DNA from: JAJAZB01 sp965249815
Lineage (GTDB): Bacteria > Bacteroidota > Bacteroidia > Cytophagales > Spirosomataceae
Assembly: GCA_965249815.1 (NCBI GenBank)
Contig: CBDFMV010000003.1
Span: forward strand, 2,790,001 to 2,854,000
Length of the DNA stretch: 64,000 nucleotides
Reading direction: 5' to 3'
Of the stretch, positions 1-8,159 are shown in pieces. The translations under genes and the position numbers were made by a program. Position 1 is the stretch's first letter. Each line of letters begins with the position of its first letter. A model generated the notes under the pieces. That model saw only the letters and a program-made list of their open reading frames with translations, searched no databases and had not been told where the DNA came from.

Positions 1-2
1 GC

Positions 3-2915
3 GTGACCCTGCCCACCGCCCCGACGCTGACGGCCAGCCAAAACCCCGTGCTGAAAGGCGAAAGCGTGGTGCTGACCGCCAAAGGCTGCGCCAACGGCAC
101 CCTCACCTGGAACACGGGCGACACGGGCGATTCGCTCAAACTGACGCCCGCCGCCACGGCTTCGTACACCGCCACCTGCACGGTGGATGGCTGCACCAGC
201 CTCCGTTCCGATACCCTGACCGTCGCGGTAGTGGATTGTTTGCCAGTAAAAGCGCCGGTTGTGGTGGCCAGAAACAACGCCACGCTCTGCGCCGGTGAAA
301 GCGCCACGCTGCTGGTGCACAACTGCGCGGGCACCGTCACCTGGAGCACCGGAGCCACGGGCGATTCGCTGGTGGTGAGTCCGCTGGTCACGACCACCTA
401 CACCGCCACCTGCACGGTGGGCAAGTGCAAAAGCCCGATTTCCAACGAACAACTCGTCACGGTCATCGCCCCGGTGGTGCCCGTCGTGACGGCCAGCGAG
501 GATTCGGTGAAAACCGGCACGTCGGTCACGCTCACGGCTGCGGGCTGCAACGGCACGGTCATCTGGAGCAACGGGGCCATCGGCGCGTCGCTCATCGTAA
601 AAATCACCGCCGATTCGGCCTTCACGGCCCGCTGCGCGGTGGATCGTTGCACGAGCAAACCGTCGAACGTACAGAAAATCAAGGTAGTAGCCGGGCCGGA
701 TTGCAAAACGCCTCCGACGCTTTCGGCCACCAAAACCACGATTTGCCGGGGCGAAAGCGTGACGCTGACCGCCGCCGGTTGCCCCACGGGCACGGTGGTC
801 TGGAACGGCGTTTACGCGGGTAATCCCTTCACGGTCAGCCTGACCGAAACAACCACCTACACCGCCACGTGCAGCATTGACGGGTGCACGAGCGCCCTTT
901 CGGAAGGCCTGACGATTGCGGTGGACAAACCCGCCGCCCCGACGCTGCTGGTCGCCAACCCGACCAACGCCTGCCCGGTGCCAACGGTGGATTTGACCAA
1001 AACCGTCAGCAACGGCGGTGCGGGTGAAATCCAGTTCTACCTCGGCGTGACGATTGGCTCGCTGAAAGTCGCGAAACCCGACTCGGTCGGCGCGGGCACG
1101 TACTACGCCTTCGTGAAATCGGCCAACGGCTGCTTCAGCGACCCGACCGCCGCCATCGTCGTGACACTCGCGCCCTGCGCGCCGCCCAAACTGCCGACCC
1201 AACTGGCCATCGCAAAAGCGCTCACCGACACCACCCGCCGCCCCGACGGCAGCTACGACGTGACGTATTCGCTGAAAATCAAGAATTTGGGCAACACGCC
1301 GCTGAAGGGTTTTATCCTTCGCGATTCGCTGACGAAAACCTTTCCGAACCTGCCCTTCAGCGTCGTGGATGGGTCGGTGGAGACCACGGGGCTGACGCCG
1401 AACCAGGGCTTCAACGGTAGGCTCGACCCGGTCGTCGCCTCGGCGGATTCGCTGGCGGCGGGCGGTACCGAAACGGTGAAATTCACGGTGAACGTGGCTT
1501 TCGGTCAACCGGCCCTCGGCATTTTCCACAACCTGGCGGTCGGCACGGCCACGGCGGCGGACGGTTCGGCGGTCATCGACTGGTCGAACAACGGCCCCGA
1601 CCCCGCGCCGGACACGGATTCGCCCACGCCACTCGCATTTGGCCTGGCGGGCACCCGCCTCGGCATTGCCAAGCACGTGCTCGGCGCGCCGGTGAAAGTG
1701 GGCGACCGGTTGTACAAAATCACCTACGAAATCCGGGCGACCAACTACGGGCGGAAGGACATGGTGAAAGTCCGGCTCAGTGACGACCTCGCGGCGGCTT
1801 TCACGGCCAAAGGTGCCGTGGTCGATTCGGTGCAGGTCAGTGCCGACGCGGGTTTTGCGGCCAACGCAACCTTCAACGGCAGTTCGGAAACCAACCTGCT
1901 CGTCGATTCGCTCAGCACCCTGCCCGTGGGTGCCACCCGCACGGTGTACCTCAAGCTGCGCGTCGACCTCGCCGCCGCCACCGACTCGGTGTTCCACAAC
2001 ACCGCCCTCGGCAAAGGCTGGGACGACAACGGCGACACCAGTGAAGACGCCTCGACCCTGGGCCTCGACCCCGACCCGGACGCCGACGCCGACCCGACCA
2101 ACAACAGCGTACCGACCGACGTGACGCTCAAACTCCGCCTGGCCGCCCAGCGCAATCCGCTCGGGCTGGCCATGCGGGCCGACACCGCCCGCCAGGCCGA
2201 CGGCAGCTACCGCGTGGCCTACACGCTGACGCTCCGAAATTACGGCGACCTGCCCCTGACCAACCTCCAGGTGAGCGATTCACTGGCGCGGGTCTTTACC
2301 GGCACGGTGAGCTACGCGGTGGTGGGCCAACCGGCAGCGGGCAGCGGCTCATCGCTGGTGGTGAACCCCAACTTCAACGGCGACGGCGAGCCGAACCTGC
2401 TCGTGGCCGAGCGCAGCGCCCTGGCGGCCCGGCAAACGGCCCTGCTGCGGTTCACGCTCAACGTGGTGCCCGATGGACGCACGGAGCCGTTCCTCAACAG
2501 TGCCTACGCCACGGCCTTCTTCGACGACACGACGAAGGTGTTCGACACCTCGACCAACGGCCTCGACCCGGCTCCGAACGGCCTGCCCTCGCTGGCCTAC
2601 GAGCCGACGCCGGTCACACTGCCGGTTTCGGGTGACGCCTCGGTATTCATTCCCGAAGGCTTCTCGCCCAACGGCGACGGCGTCAACGACCGCTTCGTGA
2701 TTCGCAACACCGCCGGGGCCACGGTGAGCCTGCAAGTGTTCAACCGCTGGGGCCAGGTGGTCTTCGCCAGCGAGGATTACAAAAACGATTGGGGCGGAGC
2801 GGCCAACCGGGGCGCGGCCTTCGGGGCCAGCGGCCTGCCCGACGGCACGTACTACTACCTCGTCCGCCTCAGCGATGGGCGCCAGTTCACGCGGTACATG
2901 ACGATCATGCGGTAA
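3..2915 (+). CDS. Large T9SS-exported repeat protein, 5' end cut by window edge
   Basis: Secreted, surface-exposed or released protein of unknown target. At least 970 residues are visible; no signal peptide is seen, so the true start lies upstream and the GTG at position 3 is only the first in-frame codon. Four Ig-like repeats of about 75 residues (roughly 7-75, 84-152, 160-230, 238-306) share GES-V-LTA-GC, a W near the middle, TYTATC and a CTS motif. A fifth Ig-like segment (about 310-395) precedes three DUF11-like repeats (from about 397, 553 and 718), each opening with LxIAK or LAMRAD and containing N-G-N/D-x-P-L. The last 95 residues match the gliding-motility C-terminal domain (TIGR04131, T9SS type B sorting) with GFSPNGDGVNDRF, FNRWGQVVF and DGTYYY. 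The PorP/SprF-like gene downstream fits T9SS type B cargo. The binding function is unknown. Strong codon uniformity suggests it is native. Confidence 0.9.
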   Translation: MTLPTAPTLTASQNPVLKGESVVLTAKGCANGTLTWNTGDTGDSLKLTPAATASYTATCTVDGCTSLRSDTLTVAVVDCLPVKAPVVVARNNATLCAGESATLLVHNCAGTVTWSTGATGDSLVVSPLVTTTYTATCTVGKCKSPISNEQLVTVIAPVVPVVTASEDSVKTGTSVTLTAAGCNGTVIWSNGAIGASLIVKITADSAFTARCAVDRCTSKPSNVQKIKVVAGPDCKTPPTLSATKTTICRGESVTLTAAGCPTGTVVWNGVYAGNPFTVSLTETTTYTATCSIDGCTSALSEGLTIAVDKPAAPTLLVANPTNACPVPTVDLTKTVSNGGAGEIQFYLGVTIGSLKVAKPDSVGAGTYYAFVKSANGCFSDPTAAIVVTLAPCAPPKLPTQLAIAKALTDTTRRPDGSYDVTYSLKIKNLGNTPLKGFILRDSLTKTFPNLPFSVVDGSVETTGLTPNQGFNGRLDPVVASADSLAAGGTETVKFTVNVAFGQPALGIFHNLAVGTATAADGSAVIDWSNNGPDPAPDTDSPTPLAFGLAGTRLGIAKHVLGAPVKVGDRLYKITYEIRATNYGRKDMVKVRLSDDLAAAFTAKGAVVDSVQVSADAGFAANATFNGSSETNLLVDSLSTLPVGATRTVYLKLRVDLAAATDSVFHNTALGKGWDDNGDTSEDASTLGLDPDPDADADPTNNSVPTDVTLKLRLAAQRNPLGLAMRADTARQADGSYRVAYTLTLRNYGDLPLTNLQVSDSLARVFTGTVSYAVVGQPAAGSGSSLVVNPNFNGDGEPNLLVAERSALAARQTALLRFTLNVVPDGRTEPFLNSAYATAFFDDTTKVFDTSTNGLDPAPNGLPSLAYEPTPVTLPVSGDASVFIPEGFSPNGDGVNDRFVIRNTAGATVSLQVFNRWGQVVFASEDYKNDWGGAANRGAAFGASGLPDGTYYYLVRLSDGRQFTRYMTIMR

Positions 2916-2937
2916 GATTGTGTAAGCCAGCACGTTG

Positions 2938-2973
2938 GAAAAGGGCGAGTCGCAAGGCTTGCCCTTTTTTTTC
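2938..2973 (+). terminator. Rho-independent terminator after the T9SS cargo gene
   Basis: A GC-containing stem (AAAAGGGC pairing with GCCCTTTT) is followed by a run of eight T about 25 bases after the stop codon. It ends rightward transcription of the preceding gene. Confidence 0.8.
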
Positions 2974-3002
2974 GCTTAAATGGCCTTTTCAGCCTCCCCA
3001 GG

Positions 3003-3188
3003 GCGTCATTGCGAGCGGAGGTTTCAAAGGTGAGTGAAACGAGGCTTTGAAGCCGGAGCGAAGCAATCCGTTTCCACCCGCCTGACTCAGTGCTAAGGAA
3101 AGTTTGGCAGAATAGAAACAGATTGCTTCGCTCCGGCAGGAAAGCCTTCGCTTCGCTCGGTTTTCCTGCCTTCGCTCGCAATGACGGG
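3003..3188. repeat. Dispersed inverted repeat, CGTCATTGCGAG family, copy 1
   Basis: The outer arms are CGTCATTGCGAGCGG (3004-3018) and CGCTCGCAATGACG (3174-3187). Inner arms GGAGCGAAGCAATC (3054 on) and GATTGCTTCGCTCC (3121-3134) also pair. Between outer and inner arms each side carries its own extra palindrome, so this copy is a nested, expanded version of copy 3 at 30789. The central loop shares the word ACTCAGTGCT with copy 3. This element fills most of the 401-base gap 2916-3316, which holds no gene; 3190-3316 is the upstream region of the PorP/SprF gene with no clear promoter box. Similar words occur, as far as I recall, in intergenic repeats of many bacteria. Confidence 0.85.
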
Positions 3189-3316
3189 CGGGGGAGGTTT
3201 TTCAACGGCACTCAAAAAATTGGCACCCCGTTTGCGGATGGTTGGTCAACACCGCCCGTAGCACCGGCCGCAACCGTCCTGCCGACAACCCGTTTCACCT
3301 TGTCAAACCCAATCGC

Positions 3317-4294
3317 ATGAACACGCGTACCCCCTGGTTTAAACTTCCCGCGCTGGCGGGTTTGCTACTGGCCGGAGTGGCCCTCCACCCGGCGCAGGCC
3401 CAGCAGGAGGCCATGTATTCGCAGTACATGTTCAACATGATGGCCGTCAACCCGGCCTACGCGGGCAGCCGCGACGTGCTGAGCCTGACGGCCCTCCACC
3501 GGCAGAGTTTTTCGGGCATCGAAGGCGCGCCCACCACCCAAACCTTCACCGCCGACATGCCCGTGCAGCGCGAGCGGGTGGGGCTGGGGTTGCAAGCCTT
3601 CAACGACCGCGCCGGGGCGCTGTCGAGCACGGGCATTTACGGCAGCTACGCCTTCCGGGTGAAACTCTCCGACCGGGGCACGCTGGCGCTCGGCCTGATG
3701 GCGGGCGTGAGCAACTTCCGGGGTGATTTGGCCAGCATCAACGCCGGTTCGCCCGACCTGGCTTTTGCCCAGAACATCAGCAAGTTCCTGCCCAATTTCG
3801 GCACGGGCATTTACTACAGCACCGATAAATTTTACCTCGGGGCGTCGTGCCCGCAACTCGTGCGCGGGCGCCTCAACGAGTACGCCGCGCCCGGCACCGA
3901 CCGCTACGCCCGCCAGGAGCGCCACTACTTCGCCATGGGCGGCGTGGTGCTGCCGCTGAGTCCGGTGCTGACGCTGAAGCCTTCGTTTCTGGTGAAAGGC
4001 GTGGCGGGCGCGCCGCTGACGGCCGATCTGAACTCGAACCTGTGGATCAACAACCGCATCGCCCTCGGCGCGTCGTACCGGATGACCAACGCGAAATTCC
4101 GCGACCAGGCCTTCAACAACCGCCTCGGCGACGCCGTCATCGGCCTGGTCGAAATCCAGCTCAACGACCAGTTCCGGTTCGGCTACGCCTACGACCACCC
4201 GCTCAACAACACCGGCTTCAGCGGCCACGAGTTTATGATTCGCTACGAATTCGGTTACACCGTCAGCCGGTTGCTGACGCCGAGGTATTTCTGA
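3317..4294 (+). CDS. PorP/SprF-family type IX secretion outer-membrane protein
   Basis: Outer-membrane beta-barrel of the PorP/SprF family; members act with T9SS or anchor type B cargo proteins. Length is 325 residues, usual for the family. The ATG at 3317 was chosen because it starts a clean signal peptide (hydrophobic LALAGLLLAGVAL-like core, AQA-Q cleavage near residue 28); an upstream in-frame start would add 25 residues of untypical sequence. The mature protein opens with the family hallmark QYMFN-M-AVNPAYAGSRDVLSLTALHR. The rest is alternating strands ending in an aromatic F, as expected for a barrel. It follows a type B T9SS cargo gene and precedes an OmpA/PD40 gene, a common arrangement in this phylum. 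Which cargo it serves is inferred from position only. Confidence 0.93.
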   Translation: MNTRTPWFKLPALAGLLLAGVALHPAQAQQEAMYSQYMFNMMAVNPAYAGSRDVLSLTALHRQSFSGIEGAPTTQTFTADMPVQRERVGLGLQAFNDRAGALSSTGIYGSYAFRVKLSDRGTLALGLMAGVSNFRGDLASINAGSPDLAFAQNISKFLPNFGTGIYYSTDKFYLGASCPQLVRGRLNEYAAPGTDRYARQERHYFAMGGVVLPLSPVLTLKPSFLVKGVAGAPLTADLNSNLWINNRIALGASYRMTNAKFRDQAFNNRLGDAVIGLVEIQLNDQFRFGYAYDHPLNNTGFSGHEFMIRYEFGYTVSRLLTPRYF

Positions 4295-4319
4295 AAAATA
4301 ACCACCACCGCAATGGCGG

Positions 4320-4420
4320 ACCACCCCGCCCTTCGGGCACCCCTCCTTTGCAAGGAGGGGATTCGTTCCCGTTACAATTCCCCTCCTTGCAAAGGAGGGG
4401 TGCCCGAAGGGCGGGGTGGT
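4320..4420. repeat. Long inverted repeat with nested palindromes (CCACCCCGCCCTTCGG type)
   Basis: The 41-base arms at 4320-4360 and 4380-4420 are complementary apart from the centre of the CTCCTTTGCAAGGAG core, which is itself a palindrome in each arm. A further partial copy of the outer word (ACCACCCCGC, then CCCCTTTTGAAGGAGG) lies at 4486-4540. The rest of the 276-base gap up to the next ATG has no gene. Confidence 0.85.
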
Positions 4421-4570
4421 TCGGCACCGGATGGAAGCGGTCTGCTGCGCAGCATTTGGCGGGCAATTCAACCACCCGCAGCAGCGGACCACCCCGCTCA
4501 CGCACAATCCCACCGCACCCCCCCCCTTTTGAAGGAGGAGAGTCTTGGTTGAAATCAAATCAATTCAGGC

Positions 4571-6670
4571 ATGAAACGCACCCCATTTCTCGCGGCGCTC
4601 GCTCTGCTGACGACCGCCGCCCTGGCCCAGAACGCCTCCCTGCGCCGGGGCACGAGCCAGCCTGCGCAACTTGTCGCCCGGTTGGATGCGCCCGGAAAGT
4701 CAGCGCCGACCGACGGGCCGAAGGCCGCCAACCCCCGCACGGAGCCTGCCCCGCCACCGCTCAGCTACCGCCTCGAATTTTTGGACGTCAATTCAAAAAA
4801 GGCCGATTTCAGCCCTACTTTTTACAAAAACGGCCTCGTGTTTTGCTCGGGCCGGGGCGACGGCCAGGGCCTGCGGAAGCTGTTCAGCGGCAAAGGCGCG
4901 TTTCTCGACCTGTACTTCCTGCCCGACGCCGGGGCGCTGAAAGGCAGCCCCGTGGACGAAGTCGGCACCATCCGCCGACTGCACCGCGACCGCGTGCGCC
5001 CCCTCGGCACCGACGAGTACACCCCGCCCACGGCCAACGATTCGCGCACGGTGGGCACCTACCTCGGCACCCAGGTGACCGACGGCAAGGGCTACGGCGA
5101 CCGGCCCGAGAGCGAGTCGGCGCGGTTTTCGCGGGCGCTCAACTCGAAATACCACGAAGGCCCGGCCACCTTCACCGCCGACGGCCAGACGGTCGTGTTT
5201 ACCCGCAACAACTACAACAACGGCGAGTACCGCGAAAGCAGCGACAAGGTCAACAAACTCAAGCTGTACACGGCCAGCCTGAAGGGCAGCGGGTGGGAGG
5301 CCGTGCAGGAAGTACCTTTCAATTCCGACGAATTTTCGTGCGGCCACCCGGCCTTTTCGCCCGACAACAAAACGCTCTACTTCGTGAGCGATAAACCCGG
5401 CGGGCTGGGCGGTACCGACGTGTACGCCGTTGATTTTCAGAAAGGAACGTGGGGGAAACCCCGCAACCTCGGGCCGGGCGTCAATTCGAAGGGCAACGAA
5501 ATGTTCCCCTTCGTGGACCCGGCGGGCAACCTCTACTTCGCCTCCGATGGTCACCCCGGTTTGGGTAACCTGGACGTGTTTTTCGTGGAATTGCAGGACG
5601 GCAAACCGGCGGGCAAGGTGCTCAACCTCGGCGCGCCCATCAACTCGCCGCACGACGATTTCGGCCTCATCACCGACGGCGAGCGGCGCAGCGGTTTTTT
5701 CAGTTCCAACCGCAAACGCGGCGGCACCGACGACGATTTGTACCGCTTCACGCTCGCGGGTAGTCCCTACGCCTGCCGCGCCCTCACCGTCGTCGTAGTG
5801 GATGCCGCCACGCGCCAGCCGCTTAGCGAAACCAAGCTGGCGGTGGAAAAAAGCGGCACCCAACCCGAAAACCAGCGTGCCGTCGAAGGCAAGTTGGCGC
5901 TTTGCCTCGAAGAAAATCACGAGTACCTGTTCCGCGTCGACCGCACGGGTTACGCGCCAAACACCGTCGGCTTTTCGACCCGTGGCCCCGCCGACGATGC
6001 GCCCTCACGCCTCGAAATTCCGCTCGAAAAAGCCCGCGCCGCCACCACGCTGACTGGCCGAGTGACCACTAAGCACGACAACCGGCCCGCCGTAGGCGCG
6101 CTCGTGGTGCTGCGCAACGACCGCGACGGCACCACCCGACAGGCCTACACCGGTGCCGATGGGCGCTACACGTTGTCCCTCGCGCTGGGCAGTGGCTACA
6201 CCGTCGAGGCGGTAAAAAAAGGCTACGGCAGCGTGGGCACCAGGCTCGAAACCCTCGACCCGACCACCGCCCCCGAACGCGTGGAGGCCGATTTGACCCT
6301 GTTCCGCAAGGGCGACGTGGTGCAACTGGCCCCGATTCACTACGATTTCAACCAGTGGGCGATTCGCTCCGATGCCGCCGCCGAACTCGACAACCTGGCC
6401 GAGCTGCTGAAGAAATACCCGGCTATGCGCATCGAACTGCGCTCGCACACCGACACCCGCGCGGCGGCCCCGTTCAACCAAACGCTTTCGGCTAAACGCG
6501 CCCGCGCCGCCGTGGATTACCTCAAAAAGAAGGGCATCGCCGCAACCCGGATGGTGCCCGTCGGCCTTGGTGAAAGCCAGCCTCTCGTGCCCTGCCCGAA
6601 CGACGACTGCGCCGAAGAAGCCCACCAGCAAAACCGCCGGACGGAGTTTCGGGTGCTGGAACTGAAATGA
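4571..6670 (+). CDS. OmpA-family protein with PD40 propeller and carboxypeptidase-regulatory-like domain (PorE-like)
   Basis: Periplasmic or outer-membrane-anchored peptidoglycan-binding protein, 699 residues. A signal peptide (MKRTPFLAALALLTTAALAQ) is followed by at least five PD40/WD40-like strands with motifs such as PTFY-NGLVF, PAFSPDNKTLYFVSD, NEMFPFVDPAGNLYFASDG and GFFSSNRKRGGTDDDLYRF (about residues 75-400). A carboxypeptidase regulatory-like domain (about 495-570, LTGRVT to YTVEAVKKGY) precedes a C-terminal OmpA domain (about 575-697) with DFNQWAIRSDA, IELRSHTDTRA and NRRTEFRVLE. The order resembles T9SS PorE (TPR-PD40-CRD-OmpA) but lacks the N-terminal TPR. It may link the adjacent PorP/SprF barrel to the cell wall; this is inference. 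Its stop codon overlaps the left arm of a 30-base inverted repeat. Confidence 0.88.
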   Translation: MKRTPFLAALALLTTAALAQNASLRRGTSQPAQLVARLDAPGKSAPTDGPKAANPRTEPAPPPLSYRLEFLDVNSKKADFSPTFYKNGLVFCSGRGDGQGLRKLFSGKGAFLDLYFLPDAGALKGSPVDEVGTIRRLHRDRVRPLGTDEYTPPTANDSRTVGTYLGTQVTDGKGYGDRPESESARFSRALNSKYHEGPATFTADGQTVVFTRNNYNNGEYRESSDKVNKLKLYTASLKGSGWEAVQEVPFNSDEFSCGHPAFSPDNKTLYFVSDKPGGLGGTDVYAVDFQKGTWGKPRNLGPGVNSKGNEMFPFVDPAGNLYFASDGHPGLGNLDVFFVELQDGKPAGKVLNLGAPINSPHDDFGLITDGERRSGFFSSNRKRGGTDDDLYRFTLAGSPYACRALTVVVVDAATRQPLSETKLAVEKSGTQPENQRAVEGKLALCLEENHEYLFRVDRTGYAPNTVGFSTRGPADDAPSRLEIPLEKARAATTLTGRVTTKHDNRPAVGALVVLRNDRDGTTRQAYTGADGRYTLSLALGSGYTVEAVKKGYGSVGTRLETLDPTTAPERVEADLTLFRKGDVVQLAPIHYDFNQWAIRSDAAAELDNLAELLKKYPAMRIELRSHTDTRAAAPFNQTLSAKRARAAVDYLKKKGIAATRMVPVGLGESQPLVPCPNDDCAEEAHQQNRRTEFRVLELK

Positions 6671-6756
6671 ATGAGTGAATGAAAGAAGGAGTGAATGAGT
6701 GAATAAAAAAACTGCCTTTCTATTCCCTCATTCACTCCTTCTTTCATTCACTCATT
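6670..6756. terminator. Perfect 30-base inverted repeat made of GAATGAGT-like words, between convergent genes
   Basis: Arms 6670-6699 and 6727-6756 are exactly complementary, with a 27-base loop. Each arm is a chain of degenerate GTGAATGA/GAAAGAAG words, so it is low-complexity yet perfectly mirrored. It begins within the stop codon of the OmpA gene (6668-6670) and ends four bases before the stop of the converging LytTR gene (6760-6762). It probably works as a bidirectional terminator. Confidence 0.85.
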
Positions 6757-6759
6757 TGA

Positions 6760-7455
6760 TTAAAGCAGATTCAACCGATTCATCAACTCGGCTTTGTTGG
6801 CGCGGCTGATGGGGATGACCTTCCCGGCCACGACGAGGTTGCTTTCTTCGATGTCCACGATTTTGCCGAGGTGGACGATGAACGAGCGGTGGACCCGCAA
6901 AAATTCAGCCCCCAGTTTTTCCTCCAGCGACCGCATCGTGGTGTGCACCACGTACACGTGCTTGCTGGTGGAAATCTTCACGTAATCGCCCATGTTTTCG
7001 ATGAACTGAATCTCGTCGTAGGGCAGGCGCAGATAGCGGCCGTCGGTGCGGATGTAAATCTCTTTCCGCTCGGCAGTGGGCGCGGTGGTCGGGCGGGGTT
7101 GGCTGAGGCTCAGTACTTTCTGCACAGCAGCGGCAAAGCGCGGCAACGTGACGGGCTTGTGGAGGTAATCGGCCACCTCGTACTGAAAGGCCGTGAAGGC
7201 GTACTCGGTTTTGCTCGTGGTGAGCACCACCAGCGGTCGCCAGGGCAGTTGTTCGAGCAACTGAAACCCCGATAACCCGGGCATTTCCACGTCGAGCCAG
7301 AGCAGGTCGATGGGTTGCTCGGCCAGCAGGTGCAACGCCTCCTCGGCGTTTTCGCAAACCGCCACCAATTCCAGCGATTCGTTTTGCTCGCAGAGGCGTT
7401 TCAGGGCCGTACGGGCCATGAGTTCGTCGTCGACGATAAGGCACTTGAGGGTCAT
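6760..7455 (-). CDS. LytTR-family response regulator
   Basis: DNA-binding response regulator, 231 residues. Residues 1-125 form a receiver with acidic D9/D10, phosphoacceptor D55 in LDVEMPG, and conserved K-P in HKPVTLP. Residues about 135-231 form a LytTR domain (DGRYLRLPYDEIQFIENMGDYVKI, then FLRVHRSFIVHLGKI). The ATG at 7455 starts exactly at the receiver; longer in-frame starts would add a non-homologous tail. It overlaps the upstream Hpt gene by ATGA, so the two are translated together. LytTR regulators in Bacteroidota usually pair with a membrane LytS-type histidine kinase, but no kinase is adjacent here. The target genes are unknown. Confidence 0.93.
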   Translation of the reverse strand: MTLKCLIVDDELMARTALKRLCEQNESLELVAVCENAEEALHLLAEQPIDLLWLDVEMPGLSGFQLLEQLPWRPLVVLTTSKTEYAFTAFQYEVADYLHKPVTLPRFAAAVQKVLSLSQPRPTTAPTAERKEIYIRTDGRYLRLPYDEIQFIENMGDYVKISTSKHVYVVHTTMRSLEEKLGAEFLRVHRSFIVHLGKIVDIEESNLVVAGKVIPISRANKAELMNRLNLL

Positions 7456-7868
7456 AGCGGGGCGGAACCAGCGCTGGCCTGGTGCTGAAGGGTTTGAAGT
7501 TCTTGGTTCAAAACGGGGAGCCAGGTTGCCAACTCGCCAGTGAAGACGGTCCACCGGGTCGCCAGTTCCGTTGGATTGGGGGCTTTTTCGGCCCGAAGCT
7601 GGATGGCCTGCAGGTGTTCTTCCAGTGCCGTGAGGCCCACCATTCGCAGGGTGGGTTTGTATTTGTGGGCCAGGCGGCTTACTTCCGTCCAGTTTTCCTG
7701 GTCAATGGCCGCGCCGAGGTGAGGCAGGCCCGGCAGGATGGCGGTCAGAAACAAACCGAACAATTCGGTGGCGTACGCGGCATCGCCGCCGTACAACTCG
7801 GCGAGGCAGGCGCGGTCCAGGTCGGGAATGGACGCCGGGGGCGTCGGGAAAAAAAGGGGCGTCTCCAT
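7452..7868 (-). CDS. Hpt-domain phosphotransfer protein
   Basis: Small cytoplasmic histidine phosphotransfer protein, 138 residues, all helical by composition. The motif RLAHKYKPTLRMVGL places the likely phosphorylated histidine at H68, matching the H-K-x-K-P-x-x-x-M-x-G pattern of Bacteroidota Hpt domains. It ends by an ATGA overlap with the LytTR response regulator, so it probably feeds phosphate to, or drains it from, that regulator. The source kinase is not in the neighbourhood; the hybrid kinase at 26364 carries its own C-terminal Hpt. The partner assignment is inference from overlap. Confidence 0.82.
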   Translation of the reverse strand: METPLFFPTPPASIPDLDRACLAELYGGDAAYATELFGLFLTAILPGLPHLGAAIDQENWTEVSRLAHKYKPTLRMVGLTALEEHLQAIQLRAEKAPNPTELATRWTVFTGELATWLPVLNQELQTLQHQASAGSAPL

Positions 7869-7975
7869 ATGGCGGTTTGGGACGAATGTTCAGGAAGTCC
7901 TGCAAGTAAACACCGAAACCCCCATTCACGCAAACCGAATCGTTGGTTTAAAGGCAGTTTCTTTCCGGAAATGGT

Positions 7976-8034
7976 TTTCTCGCAGAGGTTCGTAGCACCG
8001 TTCTGCGAACCTCTGCGGCTATCTGCGAGAAATT
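7976..8034. repeat. Inverted repeat in the gap upstream of the TonB receptor
   Basis: Arms CGCAGAGGTTCG (7981-7992) and CGAACCTCTGCG (8006-8017) pair exactly; an outer TTTCTCGCAGA / TCTGCGAGAAA pair overlaps them, allowing two alternative folds. It sits in the 291-base divergent gap 7869-8159, which otherwise holds no gene and no promoter I can assign with confidence. Confidence 0.7.
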
Positions 8035-8159
8035 ACTTCATCTCCAAAACCGGCCGTTTTTGCAGAAAACCCGCCGATTCGTGCAGTTTGTCGAAAAACC
8101 CTAACCGTCGGGGGGTTGGTGCGCCACTTTTGTCATGGTTTTAAACACCAGCCAAACCC

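Noticed and set aside
3..1150. Possible CRISPR-like array because of repeated text
   Set aside because: The repeats are about 230 bases long, in frame, and encode Ig-like domains; spacers and short constant repeats are absent.
3847..5394. A 515-codon rightward open frame across the end of the PorP/SprF gene and the OmpA/PD40 gene
   Set aside because: It is rich in R, P, A and H, crosses a repeat-filled gap and is out of frame with two clear genes; it is an effect of high GC content.
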